This document shows positions 7,262-14,643 of a stretch of 24,761 bases of DNA, one piece after another. The DNA is from Deltaproteobacteria bacterium UBA4427. Its GTDB lineage: Bacteria; Myxococcota_A; UBA9160; UBA4427. Both the position numbers and the translations under genes were made by a program. The stretch is taken from assembly GCA_002390675.1 (NCBI GenBank), contig DGPZ01000123.1:1-24761 (forward strand), written 5' to 3'. How positions within the stretch are numbered: position 1 is the stretch's first letter; every line of letters starts with the position of its first letter. The notes under the pieces were generated by a model, which saw nothing but the letters and a program-made list of their open reading frames with translations, had not been told where the DNA came from and ran no database searches.

Positions 7262-8662
7262 ATGAAAATTGTCCTACTCGGAATGAATCATCGAACGGCT
7301 CCCGTTGATGTGCGCGAACACTTTGCATCGGATGAGCCGGGTGCGCTGCTTCAAAAGCTGGTGGACCGGCCGGAGATCGTAGAAGCGACGCTTCTTTCGA
7401 CCTGCAATCGAGTTGAAGTCGTGGTGACGACAGAGAACCCCGATGGCGCGAAGTATGCGCTCTACGAGTTTTTCGCCCGAGATCTGGCAAACGGGGAGGG
7501 CCCTGCTGCAGGTGCGCTCGAGGAATTGACCTATCTCCGGCAGGGGCGAGAGGCCGTCGAGCACGTATTTAGGGTCGCTTCGTCAATCGACTCTATGGTT
7601 GTGGGCGAGCCGCAAATCCTCGGTCAGGTCAAAGATGCCTATCGCGAGGCGACCGAGGCGGGCGTCGCTGGAGCCGTCCTCTCACGTCTCTTTCAAAGGG
7701 CCTTCGCGACGGCCAAACGTGTCAAGAACGAAACGGGGATCGCGCAGCGCCCCGTATCCGTAGCTCGGGTCGCGGTGGACCTAGCCAAGCAGATTTTCGA
7801 GACGCTCGAAGACAAGAGTGCGCTCTTGATTGGCGCGGGTGACATGATTGAAGCCGCGTTGATTGCGCTTCACGATCATGGATTAGGCGAGCGAAAAGTC
7901 GCGAATCGCACCGTTGCGAATGCTGAGGCGCTCGCGGAGCGTTTCGGAGGGACTGCACACGGCCTCGATGAACTCGATAGCCTGTTGTCCGACAGCGATA
8001 TTGTTCTGACATGTGTTGGTGGCGACACGCCGCTTCTTACCCGAGCGCGCATCAAGCGAAGTCTCAAAGGCCGCAGAGGCCGCCCGCTCTTTTTGATCGA
8101 TATTGGCGTTCCCCGAAATGTTGATCCCGCCGTTCACAAGCTCGATAGTGCCTATTTATACGATCTCGACGACTTGCAAGAAGTTGCCGCAGCGAATGAA
8201 AAAGAACGTCGCCGGGAATCCGAGCGTGCCGAGCGCATCGTCTACGAAGAGCGAGAGCAGTTCGAAGGTTGGATGGTGGCGCTTCAGGCTGTGCCGACGA
8301 TTCGCAATCTTCGTGATCGCGCGGAGTCGATTAGGAGCGGCGAAATTGACCGCTTCGCCGGACGGCTGCGACTCGAGGGCGGGCAGAATGAAATTTTGGA
8401 GCAGCTGACACGTTCGATCGTGAATAAATTGATGCATTCACCGATCGCGCAACTTCGAGATGAAACGGACCGCGAAGCGGGCCTGATTCGGCTCGAAGAA
8501 GCGCGCAGGCTCTTTGGTCTCGACGCCACCTCTGATTCGGATCGGGATGCTTCGCGGGCCCCACTAGACGATTCTGAAAACGAGTTAGGCGAATATGCTG
8601 ACGCCGAAGCTACCGAAAATGTTGCGCAGGCGAGCCCGCGCTTAGAGGAGTCAAACGATTGA
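7262..8662 (+). CDS. hemA: Glutamyl-tRNA reductase
   Basis: This 466-aa NADPH-dependent enzyme converts glutamyl-tRNA(Glu) to glutamate-1-semialdehyde, the committed step of C5-pathway tetrapyrrole synthesis. It begins LGMNHRTAPVDVRE. The catalytic cysteine is C48 in STCNRVEV. VVGEPQILGQVKDAY and the NADPH-domain motif LLIGAGDMIEAALIAL follow, then a C-terminal dimerisation helix. GDMIE replaces the more common GEM, a modest variation. After about residue 425 the tail is acidic and of low complexity. AGAGGA lies five bases before the ATG at 7262. The stop overlaps the hemC TTG start (TTGA). GSA aminotransferase (hemL), the next enzyme, is not in the window. Confidence 0.97.
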   Translation: MKIVLLGMNHRTAPVDVREHFASDEPGALLQKLVDRPEIVEATLLSTCNRVEVVVTTENPDGAKYALYEFFARDLANGEGPAAGALEELTYLRQGREAVEHVFRVASSIDSMVVGEPQILGQVKDAYREATEAGVAGAVLSRLFQRAFATAKRVKNETGIAQRPVSVARVAVDLAKQIFETLEDKSALLIGAGDMIEAALIALHDHGLGERKVANRTVANAEALAERFGGTAHGLDELDSLLSDSDIVLTCVGGDTPLLTRARIKRSLKGRRGRPLFLIDIGVPRNVDPAVHKLDSAYLYDLDDLQEVAAANEKERRRESERAERIVYEEREQFEGWMVALQAVPTIRNLRDRAESIRSGEIDRFAGRLRLEGGQNEILEQLTRSIVNKLMHSPIAQLRDETDREAGLIRLEEARRLFGLDATSDSDRDASRAPLDDSENELGEYADAEATENVAQASPRLEESND

Positions 8663-9624
8663 GTTCTCATTCTGAACTCTTACGCATCGCCACCCGGGGT
8701 AGCGACCTCGCCCTAACGCAGACCAAGCATATCGCTGCGCGTCTCGAACGAGAGCTCGGCGTAGTGACGGAGCTCGTCGTCTTGCGCACCACCGGCGACC
8801 GAATCCAGGATCGTTCTCTTTCAAAGATCGGCGGCAAGGGGCTCTTCGTGAAAGAGATCGAGGAAGCGCTCCTCGATGGTCGCGCGGATGTCGCCGTGCA
8901 TAGCGCGAAAGATGTGCCGGCGAAAATTGCTCCGGGCTGCGTGATTGCAGCCCACCCTGAGCGCGAAGATCCTCGGGACGCGCTCTGCTGTCGCGTGCGA
9001 GGCACGGGGCTAGACGATTTGCAGGAAGGCGCGCGAGTCGGAACGGGAAGCACGCGGCGGATGGCGCTCTTGCGGGGTTATCGATCGGATCTCGAACTCG
9101 TTCCACTGCGTGGGAACGTGCCGACGCGGCTTGGTCGACTAAAAGGCGACGATGCGCTTGATGCAGTGATTTTGGCCTGCGCGGGGCTTGATCGCCTTGG
9201 GCTCGGCGAAGCAATCGATGAGCGAATTCCGCCGGAAACGATGTTGCCTTCTGTGGGCCAGGGGCTGCTTGCTCTCGAGACCCGAGACGGAGATATCTGG
9301 CATAAGCGGATCGCAGCGCTTGAATCGTACGAGATCGGTGTTGTTGCTCGTGCGGAACGAGCATTTCAAGTAACGTTAGGTGGCGACTGTAGCGTGCCGC
9401 TTGCGGGCTTTGCGGAGCGGCAAGCCAACGGCCAGCTTCGCTTCCGCGGTTTGGTTTCGAGTCTCGATGGCCGGGAGGTCGTGCGGTCGGAAGAAACCGC
9501 AGACGAATCCGAAGCGGCGGCCCTCGGAACGCGCGTTGCCGAGCGAGTGCTTAGAGATGGCGGTCGCGCGATCCTTGATGCGCTCGCGGAATCGGATGTC
9601 CTCGCGGCGGATACCGATGGCTAA
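8659..9624 (+). CDS. hemC: Hydroxymethylbilane synthase (porphobilinogen deaminase)
   Basis: This 321-aa cytoplasmic enzyme polymerises four porphobilinogens into hydroxymethylbilane. The N-terminal LRIATRGSDLALTQT, the GGKGLFVKEIEEALLDG segment, VHSAKDVP (VHSxKDxP motif) and VGTGSTRRMALL are as expected. The dipyrromethane cofactor attaches to C244 in GGDCSVPLAGFAE. Length is typical. The start is the TTG at 8659, overlapping the hemA TGA, with AGAGGAG at 8644-8650 eight bases upstream. The 3' end overlaps the next gene by eight bases. Confidence 0.97.
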   Translation: MSSHSELLRIATRGSDLALTQTKHIAARLERELGVVTELVVLRTTGDRIQDRSLSKIGGKGLFVKEIEEALLDGRADVAVHSAKDVPAKIAPGCVIAAHPEREDPRDALCCRVRGTGLDDLQEGARVGTGSTRRMALLRGYRSDLELVPLRGNVPTRLGRLKGDDALDAVILACAGLDRLGLGEAIDERIPPETMLPSVGQGLLALETRDGDIWHKRIAALESYEIGVVARAERAFQVTLGGDCSVPLAGFAERQANGQLRFRGLVSSLDGREVVRSEETADESEAAALGTRVAERVLRDGGRAILDALAESDVLAADTDG

Positions 9625-11170
9625 TCGCGGCCGCGTTGTGCTCGTAGGTGCTGGGCCCGGTGATCCGGATTTGATCACGGTTCGCGGTGCTAAGGCGCTC
9701 TCGAGTGCGGATGTCGTGCTCTATGATCAGCTCGCGACGGGCGACCTACTTGATCTTGCCCCTGCGCGAGCGGAGAGGATTAACGTAGGAAAGCGTGGGC
9801 ACGAAGAACCCACGCGCACCCAAGAAGAAATTAATGCGCTGATCGTCGAGCATGCGCTCGCGGGTCGCGTCGTAGTTCGTTTAAAAGGGGGTGACCCCTT
9901 TGTCTTTGGGCGTGGCGGCGAAGAAGTGAGCGCCTGTGCCGAGGCGGGGATTCCCTTCGAAATTGTGCCCGGCATAACGTCAGCGATCGCCGTGCCCTGC
10001 TACGCCGGGATTCCTGTAACGGACCGGCGACATGCCGCGTCCTTTGCTGTCGTCACGGGACACAAGGATCCAAGTCGACCCGCGGAGCAGACGCGCTGGC
10101 GGGAACTTGGGTCGGCGGTGGATACACTGATCGTGCTGATGGGCATGCGGAACTTGTCGAGGCTCGTGACAGAGATCATTGCGGGCGGAAAGTCTCCGGA
10201 CACGCCTGCAGCTGCCGTGATGCATGGCACGCTGCCCGAGCAACGCAGTTGCGTGTCGACGCTTGGCGGTCTCTGTGAAGCGGTCGAATTGGCCGGTATC
10301 GGCGCACCCTCCGCGATCATCATTGGGGATGTCGTCTCGCTTCGCGAAGGGCTTTCCTGGTGGGAGCGGCGGACGATGTTTGGCCAGTCGGTTCTCGTGA
10401 CGCGCGCGATGGAGCAGTCGGCGGAGATTGCTGGGGCGCTTCGTGCAGTCGGTGCGATTCCGGTGATTCATCCGATGATCGAGTTAGCGCCGATCGAAGG
10501 CAGCAAGGAAAATGCGGCGGTTGAGGCCGCGATCGCCGCGCTGCAAAGTTATTCGTCGATCGTCTTCACGAGTTCGAACGCAGTTCGGTTCTTGGTTCGT
10601 GCTTGCGGCGGGGAAACGGGTCCAGAGTCGGGAGTGCCGGATTTAGCCCCGCGTGCCCGAGTGTTCTGTATCGGCGATGCTACAGCCCGGGCGGCTCTCG
10701 ATGCGGGGTTGCCTGTACATTTGATCGCTTCCGGGCGGAGCGATGCGGAGGCGCTTCTTGCACAGTTACTCCCCGCGCTATCGCCGGACGGTGAACGCGT
10801 GCTGATCCCGCGCTCTCGGATAGGTCGAACGGTGATCGCAAACGGGCTTCGTCGCGCAGGCGTTTCGGTCGACTCGATTGCCTTCTACGAGAACCGTCGG
10901 CCGGAGATCGATACGGCCCTGCTTAGGGAGCAGCTCCTCTCAGGTGAACTTTCAGCACTCACCTTTACGAGCCCTTCGACCGTAGATCATTTCCTGGAGA
11001 GCCTGGATGAGGAGAGTCGTCGTGCGGCGGGAAAATGTATGATCGCGGCGATCGGGCGTACGACAGCGAGGCGACTCGAAGCGCAGGGTCTCCCTGCGAC
11101 GGTTGTGGCGGCAAAGCCGGACGTATCCTCTCTTGTTGAAGCATTGAGCGAGGCTGCAGCGGATGAGTAG
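9617..11170 (+). CDS. cobA-hemD: Fused uroporphyrinogen-III C-methyltransferase / uroporphyrinogen-III synthase
   Basis: This 517-aa bifunctional protein has an N-terminal SUMT/CobA domain (about 1-250) that makes precorrin-2 from uroporphyrinogen III with SAM. Motifs are VVLVGAGPGDPDLITVRGAK, VVRLKGGDPFVFGRGGEE and PGITSAIA. The C-terminal HemD domain (about 258-517), from SVLVTRAMEQSAEIAGALR to the threonine/serine-rich AIGRTTARRLEAQG, cyclises hydroxymethylbilane. The fusion feeds both heme and siroheme/cobalamin branches and is known in several phyla. The frame is open back to 9380, but that part lies inside hemC, so the ATG at 9617 (MANRGRVVLVG) is chosen, overlapping hemC by eight bases. 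No strong ribosome binding site precedes it. Confidence 0.95.
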   Translation: MANRGRVVLVGAGPGDPDLITVRGAKALSSADVVLYDQLATGDLLDLAPARAERINVGKRGHEEPTRTQEEINALIVEHALAGRVVVRLKGGDPFVFGRGGEEVSACAEAGIPFEIVPGITSAIAVPCYAGIPVTDRRHAASFAVVTGHKDPSRPAEQTRWRELGSAVDTLIVLMGMRNLSRLVTEIIAGGKSPDTPAAAVMHGTLPEQRSCVSTLGGLCEAVELAGIGAPSAIIIGDVVSLREGLSWWERRTMFGQSVLVTRAMEQSAEIAGALRAVGAIPVIHPMIELAPIEGSKENAAVEAAIAALQSYSSIVFTSSNAVRFLVRACGGETGPESGVPDLAPRARVFCIGDATARAALDAGLPVHLIASGRSDAEALLAQLLPALSPDGERVLIPRSRIGRTVIANGLRRAGVSVDSIAFYENRRPEIDTALLREQLLSGELSALTFTSPSTVDHFLESLDEESRRAAGKCMIAAIGRTTARRLEAQGLPATVVAAKPDVSSLVEALSEAAADE

Positions 11171-11305
11171 CTAGGCGCCCCAGCACTCGTGCTAGGTGAT
11201 CATAGCTTGACCTCAACCCCTACGAATTAAGTTAGGCGCGATTTGGTTGAATTCGATTCGAAGAGCTGAAAAGCGCGACGAGAAATACGAAAGAGGAGAT
11301 ATCGC

Positions 11306-12274
11306 ATGGGATTCCCCGTGACGCGAATGCGCCGACTGCGACGCAGCGAAACCTTGCGCAGTATGGTGCGTGAAACACAGATTGCGCGAGAAGACTTGAT
11401 CTTGCCGCTCTTCGTGGTGGAAGGCTCCGGCGTGCGCGAGCCGATCAGCTCCATGCCCGGCGTCCATCGCTTCTCGGTCGATCAAGTCGTGATCGAAGCC
11501 GAACGTGTTCGCGATCTCGGCGTGCCGGCTATCATCCTTTTCGGGATTCCCGACACTAAGGATGCGCGCGGAAGCGGGGCCGACGAAGCCGACGGCATTG
11601 TTCAGCGTGCCTCCCGAGCGATCGTCGACGCTGTTCCCGACCTCGTTGTAATAACCGACGTTTGTCTCTGCGAGTACACGGATCACGGCCACTGCGGCAC
11701 GCTCGACGGTCACGAGATCCAAAACGACGCTTCCCTCGAACGCCTGGCTGCAACCGCAGTCTCTCATGCGCGAGCGGGTGCGAGCATCATCGCTCCCTCC
11801 GATATGATGGACGGACGGGTCGGCGCAATCCGCGCAGCCCTAGATGCCGAAGGCTTCGATCAGGTCGCGATCATGTCCTACGCGGCTAAGTACGCGAGCG
11901 CCTTCTACGGTCCCTTCCGCGAAGCGGCCGAGAGCACGCCCGAATTTGGCGACCGTCGCGGCTATCAAATGGATCCACCGAATCGCCGCGAAGCGATGCG
12001 CGAGATGCGGCTCGACTTGGAAGAGGGTGCAGATATGTTGATGGTGAAGCCGGCTATGGCTTACCTCGACATCTTGGCCGATGCACGTCGGGAGTTTGAA
12101 GTGCCGCTGGCCGCCTATCAAGTGTCCGGCGAGTACTCGATGATCAAGGCCGCTGGCGAACGAGGATGGATCGATGCCGATCGCGCCATGGAAGAGGCGA
12201 TCGTGTCGATTAAGCGTGCTGGGGCCGACATGATTTTGACCTACGCCGCGGCGGATATCGCCGAGAAGCTCTGA
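11306..12274 (+). CDS. hemB: Delta-aminolevulinic acid dehydratase (porphobilinogen synthase), zinc type
   Basis: This 322-aa TIM-barrel enzyme condenses two 5-aminolevulinates to porphobilinogen. The Schiff-base lysines are K195 (SYAAKYASAFYGPFREA) and K248 (MVKPAMAYLD). The metal site is DVCLCEYTDHGHCG with C120, C122 and C130, the three-cysteine zinc version rather than the aspartate-rich magnesium version. Length is normal. The ATG at 11306 follows GAGGAG at 11293-11298. It is separated from cobA-hemD by 135 bases that contain a TTGACC (11207-11212) but no clear -10, so a separate promoter is possible. The next small gene starts 11 bases after the stop. Confidence 0.98.
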   Translation: MGFPVTRMRRLRRSETLRSMVRETQIAREDLILPLFVVEGSGVREPISSMPGVHRFSVDQVVIEAERVRDLGVPAIILFGIPDTKDARGSGADEADGIVQRASRAIVDAVPDLVVITDVCLCEYTDHGHCGTLDGHEIQNDASLERLAATAVSHARAGASIIAPSDMMDGRVGAIRAALDAEGFDQVAIMSYAAKYASAFYGPFREAAESTPEFGDRRGYQMDPPNRREAMREMRLDLEEGADMLMVKPAMAYLDILADARREFEVPLAAYQVSGEYSMIKAAGERGWIDADRAMEEAIVSIKRAGADMILTYAAADIAEKL

Positions 12275-12284
12275 GGAGAAACCC

Positions 12285-12464
12285 GTGTCTATTCGCTACA
12301 AGGTCGTTGAAATCGGCATGGTCACCGATGCAGAAGTCGAGAAGACCCTAAATCACTGGAGCGCCGAAGGCTGGACCTTCGACACCATGCAATTCGCTAT
12401 GCGCGACTCTTCAAAGCGTCCGAGCATGGCGTTCGTCACGTTCACGCGGAACGAAGAAGACTGA
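12285..12464 (+). CDS. DUF4177-like small protein
   Basis: This 59-aa protein reads VSIRYKVVEIG at its start, has an N-terminal beta segment, then a short helix with TLNHWSAEGWTFDTM (about 23-37) and ends with VTFTRNEED. The YKVVEIG, LNxxxxEGW and terminal strand pattern matches DUF4177, a small family of unknown function built around a conserved glycine-tryptophan pair. The start is GTG at 12285, with GAGGAGA at 12273-12279, overlapping the end of hemB. Tight coupling to hemB suggests co-translation, but a role in heme synthesis is only an inference. The gene is convergent with the LLM oxidoreductase, 34 bases away. Confidence 0.75.
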   Translation: MSIRYKVVEIGMVTDAEVEKTLNHWSAEGWTFDTMQFAMRDSSKRPSMAFVTFTRNEED

Positions 12465-12498
12465 GGCGCGTGCAGTCTCCGTTGCGGGAGATCCTTGA

Positions 12499-13563
12499 CT
12501 AGACCGCCGCAACCGATGGCCAAATCTCCTTCGCCAAATACTCAAGTGAGCGAATGAGCGCATCGTCTTTGAGGCCGCGCAGTTGAGGTCGCGTGACTAA
12601 TAGGTCGATTCCGAGCCGCTGCCGCTCGAGGGTCAGGCGCTCACGCACTTCGTCCGGGGTGCCTATGACAGCCCGCGCCTCGAGTGGCGCGTCCATCGCC
12701 TCGCTGACCGCCTTAGGCATGCCCATACGGCGGCCACTCATTTCGGAGAGGAGCGCATTGCGCGCAGCTTCAATTTCGTCCGCTGATTCGGAGACGAAGA
12801 CGGTCCGCATCACCAATGAGAGTGCGGGCTTTGACGGATTGGGGAGGCCGGCTCTGTGTCGTTCCTGATTGTCGAAGATCTGATCGAAGGTTTCGACGGG
12901 CGAGGCGAGGTAGGGGAGGTTGCGCCGCGCCGATTGCGCGAGACCTTTGGGGCCGAAGGCCGCGACTGCGAGGGGAGGGTGCGGACGCTGAAGCGTTTGA
13001 AGTGCGCTGGGCATCGACCGTCCGTTGTGTTCCGACCAGAGTGCGAGCATCCGGTCGAGGGCATCGTCGAACCGATCGCGCTTCTCGGCGGGCGGTACGC
13101 CGAAAGCTTCGAGCATCGGCTTTTGGAAGCCGCGCCCGAGTCCAATCAAAAGCCGGCCCCCAGAGATTTGATCGAGGGTGGCGATTTCAGCGGCGATTTT
13201 TTCCGCTGGGTGGAGCGGTAGTAGGAGCGACGTTGTGCCCAGCCGGATCCGCTTCGTTCGCGCGGCGTAGCCTGCCAGCTCGAGTAACGGCGCCGGGCAG
13301 ACGCCGGGCTGGAAATGCATTTCGGGTAGCCAGACCGAGTGGATTCCGAGGGACTCGCCGAGGTCGATCCAGGTTCGGTGGGTTTCGGCTTGTGCGGTGC
13401 CATGGGTGCCGCCCAGAGACATTCCCAGGCTGGGGTTCTCGAGCCCCCAGATTTGCCGGGCTTCGTCTCCCGAGAAGGGGCTCGGGGCGGGGACGGTGGA
13501 AGTCGCTTCGTCAGAGTCAGGCACGTCCGCACGGTATCGCAGCTGAGAGTGCATACAGAGCAT
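12499..13563 (-). CDS. LLM class flavin-dependent oxidoreductase
   Basis: This protein of about 354 aa is a luciferase-like (bacterial luciferase/F420 family) TIM-barrel oxidoreductase. After an unordered N-terminal stretch, the barrel starts at NPSLGMSL. SVWLPEMHFQPG, TKRIRLGTTSLLLPLHPAEKIAAEIATLDQ-type sequence and GGRLLIGLGRGFQKP are typical of the family. FMN versus F420 as cofactor cannot be decided from sequence. The start is uncertain: TTG (13575), ATG (13563) and ATG (13554) are in frame and none has a good ribosome binding site. ATG 13563 is chosen because it lies six bases after a -10-like hexamer (leaderless start). The substrate is unknown. Confidence 0.85.
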   Translation of the reverse strand: MLCMHSQLRYRADVPDSDEATSTVPAPSPFSGDEARQIWGLENPSLGMSLGGTHGTAQAETHRTWIDLGESLGIHSVWLPEMHFQPGVCPAPLLELAGYAARTKRIRLGTTSLLLPLHPAEKIAAEIATLDQISGGRLLIGLGRGFQKPMLEAFGVPPAEKRDRFDDALDRMLALWSEHNGRSMPSALQTLQRPHPPLAVAAFGPKGLAQSARRNLPYLASPVETFDQIFDNQERHRAGLPNPSKPALSLVMRTVFVSESADEIEAARNALLSEMSGRRMGMPKAVSEAMDAPLEARAVIGTPDEVRERLTLERQRLGIDLLVTRPQLRGLKDDALIRSLEYLAKEIWPSVAAV

Positions 13564-13568
13564 CTTTA

Positions 13569-13597
13569 AATACAACCAGTGTTACAAAATCGGACAA
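13569..13597 (-). promoter_or_regulatory. Candidate sigma-70 promoter of the LLM oxidoreductase gene
   Basis: On the minus strand, TTGTCC (13592-13597) and TGTATT (13569-13574) are separated by exactly 17 bases. The predicted transcription start falls at about 13562, on or next to the ATG at 13563, giving a leaderless or near-leaderless mRNA. Confidence 0.45.
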
Positions 13598-13612
13598 TTG
13601 CGGACCAATTTG
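13591..13612. repeat. Imperfect tandem direct repeat between divergent promoters
   Basis: CGGACAATTG (13591-13600) is followed directly by CGGACCAATTTG (13601-13612). The pair overlaps the -35 box of the LLM promoter and touches the -35 box of the usp promoter, which suits a regulator-binding site. Confidence 0.4.
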
Positions 13613-13638
13613 CCGCACCCACGGGGATTCTCTACCCT
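13610..13638 (+). promoter_or_regulatory. Candidate sigma-70 promoter of the usp gene
   Basis: TTGCCG (13610-13615) and TACCCT (13633-13638) stand 17 bases apart. Transcription would start near 13645, about 175 bases before the usp ATG, producing a long leader. Confidence 0.4.
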
Positions 13639-13651
13639 ACAGTCCTGTGCA

Positions 13652-13780
13652 CCCCTTAAGGTCTTTACCTTCGGGGCGGATCAGCCGATCCTGCGGGTAC
13701 ACTTGTTCCCTGAATTGCGGGTTCAGCCCCCGGGCGGCCCCGTGAGATCCCCGAGCGGACACCTCCTTGTGAGGGGCCGC
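13652..13780 (+). promoter_or_regulatory. Structured 5' leader of the usp gene
   Basis: Three successive stem-loops can be drawn. H1 (13652-13676) pairs CCCC/GGGG and AAGGT/ACCTT around CTTT. H2 (13678-13691) pairs GGATC/GATCC around AGCC. H3 joins GCGGCCCC (13734-13741) with GGGGCCGC (13773-13780), enclosing a smaller CCTC/GAGG hairpin, and is followed by TTTTA. H3 resembles a leaky terminator or attenuator 38 bases before the start codon. I do not recognise a known riboswitch class here. Confidence 0.4.
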
Positions 13781-13818
13781 TTTTACGAGGGCTCCGCGGG
13801 GAAACGGAGAGAAATGAA

Positions 13819-14640
13819 ATGATCGAGACGATTCTGGTAGCCACGGATGGTTCGGACGACGCGAGCGCAGCGGAGCAGACTGCTATGGGACTCGCATCCC
13901 GTTTGGGCGCTCGGCTTTCGGCAGTTTCGGTTTTGGACGACCGACTGGTGCGGTCTCCCTCCAATGATGGTTTGGCCCTACCGGCATTCCCGGAAGCCGA
14001 TCTGAATGCCTACCACCGCGCCCGCGCCGAAGCAGTCGCGCGCCGTTTTGCCGATCGCGCTCGCGGAGAAGGCATCGAAGCGACCTGTGATGTTCTCCAG
14101 GGTTCGCCCGACGATCGGATCGTCGACAAAATTCAAGAAGCGGATCTTCTTTTGATTGGGCGGACAGGAACCCTGTCTGGCAATCGCGGATCGCTGATCG
14201 GTGCGACGGTTGACTCGATCCTTCGCAAGACGAACAAGCCGACGATCATCGTGCCTTCGGGTGCGCCGCTGACAGGACCTTTGGTCCTTGGCTTCGATGG
14301 ATCTCCTGGATCGCGTATTGCAGCGAAGCTGGCAGTGACCCTGGCGAATGGATTGAACGAGGCGGTCCACGTCTTTGTCGACTCAAAGGACAAGGGGCGC
14401 GCTGTTGCTCGCTTCGATGAGGTCCGGCAGTTGGTGGGGGGGCTCTCGGTTCCGGTGCGCGAAACGTCTTCGACGTTGGGTCGTCCGGACGTGAAGATGG
14501 TGGATACGGCCAGAGAAGCGCGCGCGAGCCTGATCGTGATGGGTGCCTACGGTCGCAACCGGATCACGGACTACTTCCTGGGCAGCAACGCCGCCTCCGT
14601 CGCGCGAACGTCTCCCGTTTCCGTTCTTCTCGCGCGATAG
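13819..14640 (+). CDS. Tandem-domain universal stress protein
   Basis: This 273-aa cytoplasmic protein has two UspA folds. Domain 1 (about 1-148) starts ETILVATDGSDDASAA. Domain 2 (about 151-273) starts LVLGFDGSPGSRIAAKLA. The C-terminal domain has an exact ATP-binding pattern G-2x-G-9x-G-S (MGAYGRNRITDYFLGSN). The N-terminal counterpart (GRTGTLSGNRGSLIG) has irregular spacing, so ATP binding may be confined to domain 2. The start ATG at 13819 has GGAGA at 13806-13810. The lpxD GTG begins three bases after the stop, so a usp-lpxD transcript is likely. It is probably induced by stress through the upstream promoter and leader. Confidence 0.9.
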   Translation: MIETILVATDGSDDASAAEQTAMGLASRLGARLSAVSVLDDRLVRSPSNDGLALPAFPEADLNAYHRARAEAVARRFADRARGEGIEATCDVLQGSPDDRIVDKIQEADLLLIGRTGTLSGNRGSLIGATVDSILRKTNKPTIIVPSGAPLTGPLVLGFDGSPGSRIAAKLAVTLANGLNEAVHVFVDSKDKGRAVARFDEVRQLVGGLSVPVRETSSTLGRPDVKMVDTAREARASLIVMGAYGRNRITDYFLGSNAASVARTSPVSVLLAR

Positions 14641-14643
14641 AAC

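Noticed and set aside
6405..7265. A 286-aa plus-strand frame overlapping the HemX-like gene
   Set aside because: The product is low-complexity and arginine-rich, as expected of an alternative frame in high-GC DNA, whereas the other frame gives a coherent membrane protein with a ribosome binding site and family motifs.
9380..9616. N-terminal extension of the CobA-HemD frame
   Set aside because: It lies entirely inside hemC in another frame, and the SUMT domain starts exactly at the ATG at 9617.
11207..11235. TTGACC before hemB as a complete promoter
   Set aside because: No acceptable -10 hexamer stands 16-18 bases downstream, so it is mentioned only as a possibility under hemB.
12476..12491. 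Small TCTCC/GGAGA hairpin between the DUF4177-like gene and the convergent LLM gene
   Set aside because: It is only a five-base-pair stem with no T-run on either strand, too weak to call a terminator.
12593..13745. Long plus-strand frames antisense to the LLM oxidoreductase gene
   Set aside because: These are arginine/glycine-rich mirror frames with no domain; the minus-strand frame carries clear luciferase-family motifs.
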